Assembly (NCBI RefSeq): GCF_049445855.1 | Contig: NZ_JBMSDV010000006.1 | Coordinates: 226,160 to 290,159 of the forward strand | Source: JAGOCV01 sp049445855 | GTDB lineage: Bacteria > Pseudomonadota > Gammaproteobacteria > Burkholderiales > Burkholderiaceae_C | Direction of reading: 5' to 3' | DNA length: 64,000 nt | Shown here: positions 1-8,119 of the stretch, in pieces | Position numbering within the stretch: position 1 is the stretch's first letter | Layout: every line of letters begins with the position of its first letter | The notes under the pieces: generated by a model | Databases searched by the model: none | Seen by the model: only the letters and a program-made list of their open reading frames with translations | What the model was told of the DNA's origin: nothing | Translations under genes and position numbers: made by a program

Positions 1-723
1 GTACTGGTAGTTGTTGACCAAGCCGGTGCCGTCGGCCAGCACGCGTGCGCCGGTGGCCTTTTCTGCTGCGGCCTGGAACGGGTCCCAGATCACCCAGGCG
101 TCGACGTTGCGGCTTTCGAACGCAGCACGCGCATCGGCGGGCGGCAGGTACACGGCCTGCACGTCGGTGAACTTGAGTCCGTTTTTCTCGAGCAGCTTGA
201 CCAGCAGGTAGTGCACGTTGCTGCCCTTGTTGAGCGCGATCTTCTTGCCCTTGAGTTCCGCGACGGACTTGACCGGCGAGTCCTTGGGGACCAGCAGCGC
301 TTCGGCCTGCGGCGCCGCCGGGTCGAAGCCGATGTAGAGGAATTTCGCGCCGGCGGCCTGCGCGAAGATCGGGGGCGCCTCACCGACATAGCCCACGTCG
401 ACCGCGCCGACGTTCAGGCCTTCGAGCAGTTGCGGGCCAGCGGGAAACTCCACCCACTTCACGCCGAATCCGAGCGGCGACAGGCGCTTTTCCAGCGTGC
501 CCTGCGCCTTCTGCAGCACGAAGAGGCTGGCGGATTTCTGGTAGCCGATGCGCAGCTCGCCTTTGTTCTGGGCTTGCGCCTTCTGCAACGGCAGCAGCAA
601 CAAGCTGACGATGAGTGCGATGGCCACCACCACGATGGCGCTGACAGCGAGGTCGCGCAACGCCAGCCACCAGCGGTAAGCCGGCACGCTGGCCTCGATA
701 CTGTCTGTCGTTACTTGGGTCAT
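1..723 (-). CDS. ssuA: Aliphatic sulfonate ABC transporter, periplasmic binding protein (partial)
   Basis: Solute-binding protein of an SsuABC-type importer that captures alkanesulfonates in the periplasm. The frame opens at the ATG at 723 and runs off the left edge, so 241 codons are seen and the C-terminal part of a roughly 320-350 residue family is missing. Residues about 20-45 form a long hydrophobic export signal ending near AQAQ. Mature motifs include GELRIGYQKSA, VGYVGEAPPIFAQAAGAK and a GKKIALNKGSNVHYLL stretch, typical of the SsuA/TauA (NMT1-like) fold. It follows ssuE on the same strand, as in ssuEADCB operons, so ssuD, ssuC and ssuB are expected beyond the edge. TauA is the main alternative; the neighbouring ssuE favours SsuA. 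Confidence 0.88.
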   Translation of the reverse strand, partial: MTQVTTDSIEASVPAYRWWLALRDLAVSAIVVVAIALIVSLLLLPLQKAQAQNKGELRIGYQKSASLFVLQKAQGTLEKRLSPLGFGVKWVEFPAGPQLLEGLNVGAVDVGYVGEAPPIFAQAAGAKFLYIGFDPAAPQAEALLVPKDSPVKSVAELKGKKIALNKGSNVHYLLVKLLEKNGLKFTDVQAVYLPPADARAAFESRNVDAWVIWDPFQAAAEKATGARVLADGTGLVNNYQY

Positions 724-877
724 GTCGTTTTTCCTTCAGGGTCAGGTTCGGGGATCAATCACGTGCGTGCGGAGGCAAAGCCATGCCGCGCCGCCCGTTG
801 AGCGGTGGTTGTTCGTCGATCGAGGAAGTGGGGGTGCGGCAGCCGCTGGCGGAGGAAGCCGGCAGCCGTGCGGAGCG

Positions 878-1489
878 TCAGACGCTACATCGCACGCGCG
901 AAAACGGCACGGGCTCGAAACCCGCTGTGGCCGATGTGAAGTCCACCGCGCGCGAAGACCGGCTCAGATGGCCTTCCATCGCCAGGTTCTCCACCGCATC
1001 GTCCAGCCGGCGTGACAGTTCACCGTCCACTGTGTAGGCGCCTTCGGGCGTCAACGTCACCTGCGCATCGGTGGCATAGATACCCGGCAGGATGTGCCGT
1101 GACGCGAGCGACTGCAGCACCGGCCTGAGCGCGTAGTCCAGCGCCAGCATGTGGTGCGGGCTGCCGCCGGTGGCCAAGGGCAGCACCGCCTTGCCCTTGA
1201 ACGCCGATTGCGGCAGCACGTCCAGGAAGAGCTTGAGTACGCCGCTGTACGCCGCCTTGTAGACCGGCGTCGCCACCACGATGGTGCGCGCCCTTTCCAC
1301 CTGGTCGATGGCCTGCAGCACGCTGCGGTGCGCCACGTCGGCCAGCAGCAGCGCCTGCGGAGACAGGTCGCGGATCAGCAGGCGGTCGATGGCGGCACCG
1401 TGGGCCGCGATGCGCTGGCTGACCGCGTCCAGCAGCGCCGCGGAACGCGAGCGCTCGGACGGGCTGCCGGCAATCAGGAGTACGGACAT
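878..1489 (-). CDS. ssuE: NAD(P)H-dependent FMN reductase SsuE
   Basis: 203-residue flavodoxin-like reductase that supplies FMNH2 to the SsuD monooxygenase, which releases sulfite from alkanesulfonates. Seen: the N-terminal phosphate-binding loop GSPSERSRS (residues 8-16), TPVYKAAYSG for the flavin ring, and GGSPHHMLALDYAL, all hallmarks of the SsuE family. Length is close to the usual 190-200. It lies 48 bp after sbp and 154 bp before ssuA on the same strand, making a sulfur-starvation operon with sulfate and sulfonate uptake side by side. A generic NADPH-dependent FMN reductase is the alternative, but the context makes SsuE the natural reading. Confidence 0.9.
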   Translation of the reverse strand: MSVLLIAGSPSERSRSAALLDAVSQRIAAHGAAIDRLLIRDLSPQALLLADVAHRSVLQAIDQVERARTIVVATPVYKAAYSGVLKLFLDVLPQSAFKGKAVLPLATGGSPHHMLALDYALRPVLQSLASRHILPGIYATDAQVTLTPEGAYTVDGELSRRLDDAVENLAMEGHLSRSSRAVDFTSATAGFEPVPFSRVRCSV

Positions 1490-1537
1490 GGCGGTTTCTT
1501 TTTGTTGTGTGTTGCTTCGGGCCTGCCGTCCGCGGGC

Positions 1538-2566
1538 TTACTTCTTCGTGTAGATCTGGTCGAAGCTGCCGCCGTCGGCGAAGTGTTCCTTGTCGGCCTT
1601 GGCCCAGCCGCCGAACGCCTGGTCGATGGTGAACAGGTTCACCTTGGCGAACTGCTTGCCATATTTGTCGATGGCTTTCTTCGACACGGCCGGGCGGTAG
1701 AAATTCTTGCCGGCGATATCCTGGCCTTCTTCGGAGTACAGGTACTCGAGGTAAGCCTGTGCCACGGCGCGCGTGCCCTTCTTGTCAACCACCTTGTCGA
1801 CCACGGCGACCGCGGGTTCGGCCAGGATGGAGAGCGAGGGCGCGACGATGTCGAACTTCGCGCCGAACTCTTTCTCGAGCAGGAAGGCTTCGTTTTCCCA
1901 GGCCAGCAGCACGTCGCCCTGCGCACGTTGCGCGAAGGTGATGGTGGAGCCGCGGGCGCCGGTGTCCAGGATCGGCACATTGCCGTACAGCTTGGCGACG
2001 AATTCCTTCGCCTTGGCATCGCTGCCGTACTTGCGCTTGGCGAATTCCCAGGCGGCCAGGTAGTTCCAGCGGGCACCGCCGGAGGTCTTGGGGTTCGGGG
2101 TGATGACGCTCACGCCGGGCTTGATCAGGTCGTCCCAGTCCTTGATGCCCTTGGGGTTGCCCTGGCGCACCGCGAACACGATGGTCGAGGTGTAGGGCGA
2201 CGCGTTGTGCGGCAGCTTCTTCTGCCAGTCGGCCGCCAGCCAGTTGCCGTTCCTGACCAGCGCATCGGTGTCGCCGGCCAAAGCGAGCGTGGCGACGTCG
2301 GCCTCCAGCCCGTCGATGATCGATCGGGCCTGCTTGCCCGAACCGCCATGCGACTGCTTGATGGTCACATCCACACCGGTCTTCGCCTTGTAGGCCTTGA
2401 TGAAGGCCTGGTTGAATTCGACGTAGAGTTCGCGCGTCGGGTCGTACGAGACGTTGAGCAGTTCGACCTTCTGCTGGGCAGCTGCAGGCAGTGCCAGCGA
2501 CAGGGACAAGGCAGCGGCGGCGGCGAGCCCGAAAGGAATCTTGATAAAGTTGCGGCGATTGCTCAT
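1538..2566 (-). CDS. sbp: Sulfate ABC transporter substrate-binding protein
   Basis: 342-residue periplasmic protein of the Sbp/CysP family, which hands sulfate (or thiosulfate) to the CysUWA permease. A signal peptide is visible (residues about 8-31, ending LPAAAQQ). Family motifs: LLNVSYDPTRELY at the mature N-terminus, SHGGSGKQARSIIDGL, and NPKTSGGARWNYLAAW. The ATG at 2566 (MSNRRNF) is preferred because it begins directly before the signal; an in-frame ATG at 2578 is possible. It is the first gene of the minus-strand run sbp-ssuE-ssuA and is divergent from yggX. No cysU/W/A genes are in view, so this is an orphan receptor here. The upstream region has ATAAG/CTTAT repeats like those before cysI. 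Confidence 0.9.
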   Translation of the reverse strand: MSNRRNFIKIPFGLAAAAALSLSLALPAAAQQKVELLNVSYDPTRELYVEFNQAFIKAYKAKTGVDVTIKQSHGGSGKQARSIIDGLEADVATLALAGDTDALVRNGNWLAADWQKKLPHNASPYTSTIVFAVRQGNPKGIKDWDDLIKPGVSVITPNPKTSGGARWNYLAAWEFAKRKYGSDAKAKEFVAKLYGNVPILDTGARGSTITFAQRAQGDVLLAWENEAFLLEKEFGAKFDIVAPSLSILAEPAVAVVDKVVDKKGTRAVAQAYLEYLYSEEGQDIAGKNFYRPAVSKKAIDKYGKQFAKVNLFTIDQAFGGWAKADKEHFADGGSFDQIYTKK

Positions 2567-2627
2567 GGCGTGATCCATCCGTGTTGTGTTTCGATGGAAT
2601 GGATTCTCAAAGCCGGGTCACAAAACT

Positions 2628-2655
2628 GGAACCAATAAGATTTCAGTTCCTTATT
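2628..2655. promoter_or_regulatory. Nested inverted repeats in the sbp/yggX divergent promoter region
   Basis: Between sbp and yggX lies an AT-rich patch with two interleaved inverted repeats: GGAAC (2628-2632) with GTTCC (2646-2650), and AATAAG (2634-2639) with CTTATT (2650-2655). ATAAG/CTTAT elements also occur upstream of cysI (5815-5864). Because sbp and cys genes are classically CysB-controlled, this is a candidate CysB or related LysR-type site. The assignment is inference from position and shared half-sites. Confidence 0.4.
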
Positions 2656-2694
2656 CCTAAAACATCTCAAGCCACCCACATCCCGAGGTTCCAC

Positions 2695-2973
2695 ATGGCA
2701 CGAATGGTCCAATGCATCAAACTCGGCACGGAAGCCGAAGGTCTCGACTTCCCCCCGTATCCCGGCGAAATGGGCAAGCGCCTGTATGAAAGCGTAAGCA
2801 AGCAGGCCTGGGCCGACTGGATGAAGCACCAGACCATGCTGGTGAATGAAAACCGCCTGAACCTGGCCGACCAACGCGCCCGCCAGTACCTCGCCCGCCA
2901 GATGGAAAAGCATTTCTTCGGCGACGGCGCCGACGCGGCAGCCGGCTTCGTGCCCCCGCCCGCCCAGTCCTGA
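2695..2973 (+). CDS. yggX: Probable Fe(2+)-trafficking / oxidative damage protection protein YggX
   Basis: 92-residue cytoplasmic protein of the YggX family, implicated in protecting Fe-S clusters and labile iron from oxidation. The sequence begins MARMVQCIKLGTEAEGLDF, with the conserved Cys at position 7, then PPYPGEMGKRLYESVSKQAW and a helical C-terminus ending in HFFGDG; all match the family. The frame is open upstream to 2581, but the ATG at 2695 gives the normal family length. It is divergent from the sulfate-binding protein and 17 bp upstream of mnmC. Fe-S-rich enzymes such as CysI and FdxA are encoded nearby, which fits its role but does not prove a link. Confidence 0.9.
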   Translation: MARMVQCIKLGTEAEGLDFPPYPGEMGKRLYESVSKQAWADWMKHQTMLVNENRLNLADQRARQYLARQMEKHFFGDGADAAAGFVPPPAQS

Positions 2974-2990
2974 TCTCCTGAACCCGCGCG

Positions 2991-4886
2991 ATGCCCAGTC
3001 CCGTGCAGTGGTCCGGTGACGGGGTTCCCTTTTCGCCGCGCTTCGGTGACGACATCTACCACTCCGAAGCCGGCGCCATCGAGCAGGCGCGATTCGTGTT
3101 TCTGGGCGGCTGCGGCCTGCCGGCCAACTGGAATGCACGCGCGCAGTTCACTGTGCTCGAACTCGGCTTCGGCCTCGGCCTGAATTTCCTGGCCACATGG
3201 CAGGCGTGGCTGCACGACCCGCATCGTGCAAAGCGGCTGGACTACGTGTCCATCGAGGCCCACCCTGTCAGCCGCGAGGACATCCTGCGCGCAGCACGGA
3301 ACCAGTCTGCGTCAGGCGATGGAGCCGCCGGCAGACAGCCCCTGATGAAGCTGGCGGAGCAACTGGCCGATGCCTATCCACTGCCCCTGCCCGGTCTGCA
3401 CCGCATCCGCTTCCAGCATGAAGGCTGCCAGCTCACGCTGACACTGGCCATCGGTGATGCGACGGTGCTGTTGCCTGACCTGCATCTGGCGGCGGATGCG
3501 GTCTACATGGACGGCTTCTCGCCCGCGCTGAACCCGGAACTCTGGTCGCCAGCCATCTGCAAGGGCATTGCTCGGCTGATGCGACCGGGCGGACGCGTCG
3601 CGACATGGACCATCGCCGCAGCCTTGCGCAAGGGGCTGACAGAAGCGGGCTTCAAGGTCGAGAAGGCACCGGGCCTGCCACCCAAGCGCGATGCCTTGCG
3701 CGCGGTATACGCGCCGGCATGGCCGCGTCCGGCCAACTGGCCGGACAACACGCGGATCGCACCCGCAGATCACGCCCTCGTCATCGGCGCCGGGTTGGCC
3801 GGAGCCTGCACGGCGTATGCACTGTCGCAACGCGGCCTTCGCGTCACGCTGCTCGACGCACACAGCGAAGCCGCAGGCGGCGCATCCGGCCTGCCGGCCG
3901 GCCTGATGGTGCCGCACGTCTCACCGGACGATGCGCCCATGTCGCGCCTGACACGGGCCGGTGCCGCACTCATGCGCCGCTGGATCGACGACATCGCCCT
4001 GCCCCGTCGACACTGGCGCGCCGACGGCGTATCGCAGCGCGTGGACGACGCCCACAAGGCGCGCGCGCCGGCATCGTGGAACGGCCTCTCCCTGTTCGAG
4101 CTGCAGCAGACCGGGACGACGGCTGCGCGCTTCTTCGCTGATGGCCTCGCCATCGAGCCTGCGGCACTGGTTCGAGAACTGCTGGCCCGTTGCCCCGCGC
4201 TGGATTCGCGCTGGAACACCGGTGTCGCATCGCTGGCCCGGGCAGGACACGGCGCTGGCTGGCAGGCGTTGGACACATCAGGGCGTGTGCTCGCACAGGC
4301 ACCTCTCGTCATCGTCGCCGCCAGCCTGGACAGCCTGCGCATCGCCGGTTCCGGCGGGAAGGCCGATGTGCTTCGCCCGGTGCGTGGCCAGGTCACGCTG
4401 GGCCGGCAGGCATTGCCGGAAGGCACCATGCCTGCGCACGCACTGAGCGGCGACGGCTATTTCGTTCCGGCCCTGACCCCGGACTCGCCCTGGCCCTGGC
4501 TCGTGGGCGCGAGCTTCGAACGGGGAAAGACGGCACTCGATGCGACGGATGAGGCGACCGCCGGCAATCTGGAGAAACTGGGCCGTTTGCTGCCGGCTGC
4601 CGCACCGGGCGTCACTGGTGACTTTGCACCCGGCTCGGCGCGTTCGTGGGTGCAGGTGCGCTGCGCCTCGCCCGACCGCATGCCGCTCGTGGGAGCATGG
4701 CCTTCGGCGGCAGACAACGCCGGCTCCGGGCTGTACATGCTGGCGGCGCTGGGTTCCCGTGGGCTGAGCCTCGCGGCCATCTGCGCCGAATTGCTGGCGT
4801 GCCAGATTTCCGGCGAGCCCTGGCCGGTGGAAGCATCGCTGGCGCGCGCGGTCGACCCGGCGCGCTTCGCGGGCGGAGCCTCTTGA
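2991..4886 (+). CDS. mnmC: Bifunctional tRNA (mnm5s2U34) methyltransferase / FAD-dependent oxidoreductase MnmC
   Basis: 631-residue fusion enzyme that completes the 5-methylaminomethyl-2-thiouridine modification at the wobble base. The N-terminal methyltransferase (about residues 1-240) has the SAM motif LELGFGLGLNFLATW and the family signature YMDGFSPALNPELW. The C-terminal FAD oxidoreductase (about 255-630) starts with the dinucleotide fold ALVIGAGLAGACTAYAL and removes the carboxymethyl group from cmnm5 before methylation. Length matches full MnmC (about 620-660), so both activities should be present. The ATG at 2991 lies 17 bp after yggX. Convergent with the receiver-domain gene, with only 10 bp between stop codons. 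Confidence 0.95.
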   Translation: MPSPVQWSGDGVPFSPRFGDDIYHSEAGAIEQARFVFLGGCGLPANWNARAQFTVLELGFGLGLNFLATWQAWLHDPHRAKRLDYVSIEAHPVSREDILRAARNQSASGDGAAGRQPLMKLAEQLADAYPLPLPGLHRIRFQHEGCQLTLTLAIGDATVLLPDLHLAADAVYMDGFSPALNPELWSPAICKGIARLMRPGGRVATWTIAAALRKGLTEAGFKVEKAPGLPPKRDALRAVYAPAWPRPANWPDNTRIAPADHALVIGAGLAGACTAYALSQRGLRVTLLDAHSEAAGGASGLPAGLMVPHVSPDDAPMSRLTRAGAALMRRWIDDIALPRRHWRADGVSQRVDDAHKARAPASWNGLSLFELQQTGTTAARFFADGLAIEPAALVRELLARCPALDSRWNTGVASLARAGHGAGWQALDTSGRVLAQAPLVIVAASLDSLRIAGSGGKADVLRPVRGQVTLGRQALPEGTMPAHALSGDGYFVPALTPDSPWPWLVGASFERGKTALDATDEATAGNLEKLGRLLPAAAPGVTGDFAPGSARSWVQVRCASPDRMPLVGAWPSAADNAGSGLYMLAALGSRGLSLAAICAELLACQISGEPWPVEASLARAVDPARFAGGAS

Positions 4887-4896
4887 ACGCAGTAGA

Positions 4897-5661
4897 TCAG
4901 CGCTTCGCGAGCGCTTCGTGCAGTTGCAGCGGATGCAGCGGCTTGCCCAGGCAGGCATGCGCGCCCATGAGCCGCGCCTTGAGGCGCAGGCCCAGCGTGC
5001 GCTTGCTGGTCAGCACGATGATGTTCGCCTCGGGCTGGTCGTGCTGCACGGCACGGTAGAGCTGCCAGTCGTCCCGGCCCGTCAGGTCCAGGTCGAGGAT
5101 GATCAGCTGGTATTTGGCCGCGGTGGAAAGCTCCACGCCTTCGTTGACGGTGATGGCTTCCTGCACCTTGGTCACGCCCAGGGATGCCATCTTGGCGCGC
5201 AGGTACAGGCGCAACTCCAGGTTGGACGCGATGATCAGCGCGCTGCGCGGGTCCAGGGCCGGCTTCGAGACGTCCGGATAGACGCTCAGGTCCAGGTCGA
5301 GGGCCGCGTCGCGCGTGAGGTCGAGGTCCAGCGAAGGCGGGGGGATGAACGCCTCGTCCATCACCTTGACGATGTCGGCCCAGCGAAGCGGTCGGGTGTA
5401 GGTGAGCCAGGAATGCGCCGGAGCCACGGCCCCCACCCAGATGAGCCGCATGCCGGACGGCCCCTGGCCGGAAGCGGTCATCTCGATCTCGGCCTCGTAG
5501 CTCTGGCCGTCCACCAGGGCGACCTGCGGCGCGTCGGGCGCACCGGGCGTCCAGAGCGAATACACGACTTCACGGCCTTCAGACAGACGAAACACGGTGT
5601 TGAGCGCATGGCGCTCAACGTCGCTGAAACCGATGACCTTGACGAAAATCCTTTGACTCAT
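4897..5661 (-). CDS. Protein with two degenerate response-regulator receiver domains
   Basis: 254 residues. The C-terminal half (about 138-254) folds like a CheY receiver: phospho-acceptor candidate D190 in QLIILDLDLTG, T218 in NIIVLTSK and K240 in ACLGKPLHP, but the acidic pair after strand 1 is replaced (LIIASNLELR, A145-S146). The N-terminal half (1-105) looks like a second, more eroded receiver: FVKVIGFSDVER, ALVDG (D51) and a TRPLRWADI element where the invariant Lys is Arg. A D-rich linker (111-130) joins them. No DNA-binding or output domain and no kinase gene adjoin it. The start at 5661 (MSQRIF) removes a 14-residue extension with no receiver-like features. Function unknown; perhaps a scaffold or phosphorylation-independent regulator. 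Confidence 0.7.
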   Translation of the reverse strand: MSQRIFVKVIGFSDVERHALNTVFRLSEGREVVYSLWTPGAPDAPQVALVDGQSYEAEIEMTASGQGPSGMRLIWVGAVAPAHSWLTYTRPLRWADIVKVMDEAFIPPPSLDLDLTRDAALDLDLSVYPDVSKPALDPRSALIIASNLELRLYLRAKMASLGVTKVQEAITVNEGVELSTAAKYQLIILDLDLTGRDDWQLYRAVQHDQPEANIIVLTSKRTLGLRLKARLMGAHACLGKPLHPLQLHEALAKR

Positions 5662-5814
5662 GTGTTCTTCTGATGAACGTCGCAGCATAACGCCATTTAT
5701 CATTCGCAGGCCCGCCAGACAGGCGCCGCTGCCCGCCAGACATGTCTGCCCGGCTTTCGCGCCTTATCCGGAACAAGCTTTTCAGCGCCCGCAAACCCGC
5801 GCCAGTGCTCGTGC

Positions 5815-5880
5815 ATAAGCTTATCCGCATAAAGCGCGAACAAAAAGATAGTTTGTTTTCATAAGCCCCCTGTTTACAGT
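5815..5880 (+). promoter_or_regulatory. Candidate activator and promoter region of the cysI operon
   Basis: The AT-rich patch upstream of cysI holds the palindrome ATAAGCTTAT (5815-5824), an inverted repeat AACAAA (5839-5844) / TTTGTT (5852-5857), a further CATAAG, and a TACAGT hexamer at 5875-5880 that could be a -10. ATAAG elements are shared with the sbp promoter. Control by CysB is established for cys operons in related bacteria; the exact site here is inference. Confidence 0.4.
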
Positions 5881-5931
5881 CCACTTCCTGCGAGAACCAA
5901 GCCCCCCGGGGCGGCCGTTCCACTGACCACG

Positions 5932-7710
5932 ATGTACCAATACACCGACTTCGACAAACAGTTCGTCCGGGCCCGCGCGGACCAGTACCGTGACCAGCTC
6001 GAGCGCTGGTCCGACGGCCGCCTCTCCGAGGACGAATTCCGCCCGCTGCGCCTGCAGAACGGCTGGTATGTGCAGCGTTACGCGCCCATGCTGCGGGTGG
6101 CCGTGCCCTACGGCGAGATCGCCAGCCGCCAGATCCGCGCGCTGGCGAAGATCGCACGCGAATACGACCAGCCCGAAGCCGAGATCTACCAGCAGGCCCT
6201 GACGACCCAAGGCGCCATGGGCACCACCTACCTGCCCACGCACTACGCGCACTTCACCACCCGCACCAACGTGCAGTTCAACTGGATTCCTTTGGCCAAA
6301 AGCGCCGACGTGATGGACCTGCTGGCCAGCGTCGACATGCATGGCATCCAGACCAGTGGTAACTGCATCCGCAACACCACCACCGACGAGCGCGCCGGCG
6401 TGGCCGTGGACGAGATTGCCGACCCGCGTCCCTACGCCGAGATCATGCGGCAATGGACCACGCTGCACCCCGAGTTCGCCTTCCTGCCGCGCAAGTTCAA
6501 GATCGCCGTCTCGGCGTCGAAGGAAGACCGCGCCGCCACCAGCTGGCACGACGTCGGCCTGTACCTGGTCAAGAACGAGGCCGGCGAGATCGGCTTCAAG
6601 GTGCAGGTGGGTGGCGGCATGGGCCGCACGCCCGTGGTCGGCACCATCATCCGCGAGTTCCTGCCCTGGCAGCAGCTCATGAATTACCTCGAAGCGGTGG
6701 TGCGCGTCTACAACCGCTACGGCCGGCGCGACAACAAGTACAAGGCCCGCATCAAGATCCTCGTGAAGGCCGAAGGCCAGAAATACATCGACGACGTGGA
6801 GGAAGAGTTCCGCCAGATCGTCGAGGTGGACGGCGGCCCGCACTTCATCACCCAGGCCGAGTTCGACCGCGTGGCCGCTTCGTTCGTGCCGCCTGAGCTG
6901 GCGCAGCGCCAGCCTGCCGACCTGGCCGCGGTCGAGGAAGCGCTGCGGCGCGAGGCCGCTGCCAGCGCGCCGTTCGCACGCTGGCTCTCGCGCAACGTGG
7001 CGCCGCACAAGCAGCCGCACCTTCGCATCGTCACGTTGTCGTTCAAGCGCGTGGGTCAGGCGCCCGGCGACGCATCGGCCGACCAGCTCGACGCGCTCGC
7101 CGATCTGGTGGACCGCTTCTCGGCAGGCGAAGCCCGCGTCACGCACGACCAGAACGTCGTGCTGCCGTGGGTGCATGCCGAAGACCTGCCCGCGCTGTGG
7201 CAAGCCGCGCGCGACCTGGGTCTGGCCAGCACCAACGTGCACCTGCTCACCGACATGATCGCCTGCCCAGGCGGCGACCTCTGCGCGCTGGCCAACGCGC
7301 GCTCGCTGCCGATTGCCGCCGCCATCACCGAGCGCTACCAGGACCTGGACGAGCTCGACGACATCGGCGAGATCGACCTGCACATCAGCGGCTGCATCAA
7401 CTCGTGCGGCCACCATCACAGCGGCCACATCGGCATCCTGGGCGTCGACAAGGACGGCAAGGAGTGGTATCAGGTCACCCTTGGCGGTTCCGACGGCAGC
7501 GACCTGAGCGGCGCGGCCGTGGCCGGCAAGGTGATCGGCCCGTCCTTCTCGGCAGCCGAAGTTCCCGACGTGATCGAAGCCGTCCTCACGACCTACCGCG
7601 ACCACCGCGAACCGGGTGAAACCTTCCAGCGCGCCGTGCGCCGACTGGGGCTCGACCCGTTCAAGGCTGCGGCCAATGCGGCCCGCATCAAGGTGGAGGA
7701 AGTGGCATGA
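5932..7710 (+). CDS. cysI: Assimilatory sulfite reductase, hemoprotein (beta) subunit
   Basis: 592-residue siroheme/4Fe-4S enzyme reducing sulfite to sulfide by six electrons. Two sulfite/nitrite-reductase half-domains are visible: the first with TTRTNVQFNWIPL and SGNCIRNTT, the second with the cluster cysteines C445 and C451 (CPGGDLC) and C488 and C492 (GCINSCG), where the last cysteine also ligates siroheme. Length matches CysI (550-600). First gene of a tightly packed cysI-DUF934-cysH-cysD-cysN run; its stop overlaps the next start (ATGA). No flavoprotein partner cysJ lies in the window, so electrons may come from ferredoxin or another reductase; fdxA and a ferredoxin-NADP reductase lie just downstream of cysN. 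Confidence 0.93.
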   Translation: MYQYTDFDKQFVRARADQYRDQLERWSDGRLSEDEFRPLRLQNGWYVQRYAPMLRVAVPYGEIASRQIRALAKIAREYDQPEAEIYQQALTTQGAMGTTYLPTHYAHFTTRTNVQFNWIPLAKSADVMDLLASVDMHGIQTSGNCIRNTTTDERAGVAVDEIADPRPYAEIMRQWTTLHPEFAFLPRKFKIAVSASKEDRAATSWHDVGLYLVKNEAGEIGFKVQVGGGMGRTPVVGTIIREFLPWQQLMNYLEAVVRVYNRYGRRDNKYKARIKILVKAEGQKYIDDVEEEFRQIVEVDGGPHFITQAEFDRVAASFVPPELAQRQPADLAAVEEALRREAAASAPFARWLSRNVAPHKQPHLRIVTLSFKRVGQAPGDASADQLDALADLVDRFSAGEARVTHDQNVVLPWVHAEDLPALWQAARDLGLASTNVHLLTDMIACPGGDLCALANARSLPIAAAITERYQDLDELDDIGEIDLHISGCINSCGHHHSGHIGILGVDKDGKEWYQVTLGGSDGSDLSGAAVAGKVIGPSFSAAEVPDVIEAVLTTYRDHREPGETFQRAVRRLGLDPFKAAANAARIKVEEVA

Positions 7711-8102
7711 CGCAGCACCTCCAGCTCCTCGCGTTCGAAGACCACACGCCGCCCGCCGAGGGCGACACCCGCGTCGTGGTGCTGGCCAACGACGCCGACC
7801 CGCTCGCACTGTCGCTGGAAAGCGTGACGCGCATCGACCTCAGCTTTCCGGCGTTCACCGACGGCCGGGCCTTCAGTCAGGCCTTCCTGTTGCGCCGTCG
7901 CCGCGGGTTCACGGGCGAAATCCGTGCGACTGGCGACGTGCTGATCGACCAGCTCGTGCAGATGGAGCGCACCGGCTTCTCCAGCGCCGTGCTCAAGCAG
8001 GGGCTGGGCACGGCCGACGCGCAGCGCCAGTTCGAACGCTTCAAGGGCTTCTACCAGGGTGATGCGGTGCACGTGCAGCCGCACTTCGCCACCACCGCCT
8101 GA
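7707..8102 (+). CDS. DUF934 family protein of the sulfate assimilation cluster
   Basis: 131-residue cytoplasmic protein of the DUF934 family, regularly found between cysI and cysH in proteobacteria and sometimes called an oxidoreductase-like protein. No cofactor motif is visible. The region LDLSFPAFTDGRAFSQAFLLRRR is the family core (it reads RIDLSFPAFTDGRAF here), followed by GDVLIDQLVQMERTGF. Its ATG overlaps the cysI stop by 4 bp, which implies translational coupling, and cysH follows 17 bp later. The biochemical role is unknown; an accessory role in sulfite or APS/PAPS reduction is suggested only by context. Confidence 0.85.
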   Translation: MTQHLQLLAFEDHTPPAEGDTRVVVLANDADPLALSLESVTRIDLSFPAFTDGRAFSQAFLLRRRRGFTGEIRATGDVLIDQLVQMERTGFSSAVLKQGLGTADAQRQFERFKGFYQGDAVHVQPHFATTA

Positions 8103-8119
8103 ACAAGGCAACCGGGACC

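Noticed and set aside
1151..2638. 495-codon open frame on the plus strand
   Set aside because: Antisense to ssuE and sbp, both well supported.
5821..7809. 662-codon open frame on the minus strand
   Set aside because: Antisense to cysI, whose Fe-S and siroheme motifs are intact; the shadow shows no protein-like features.
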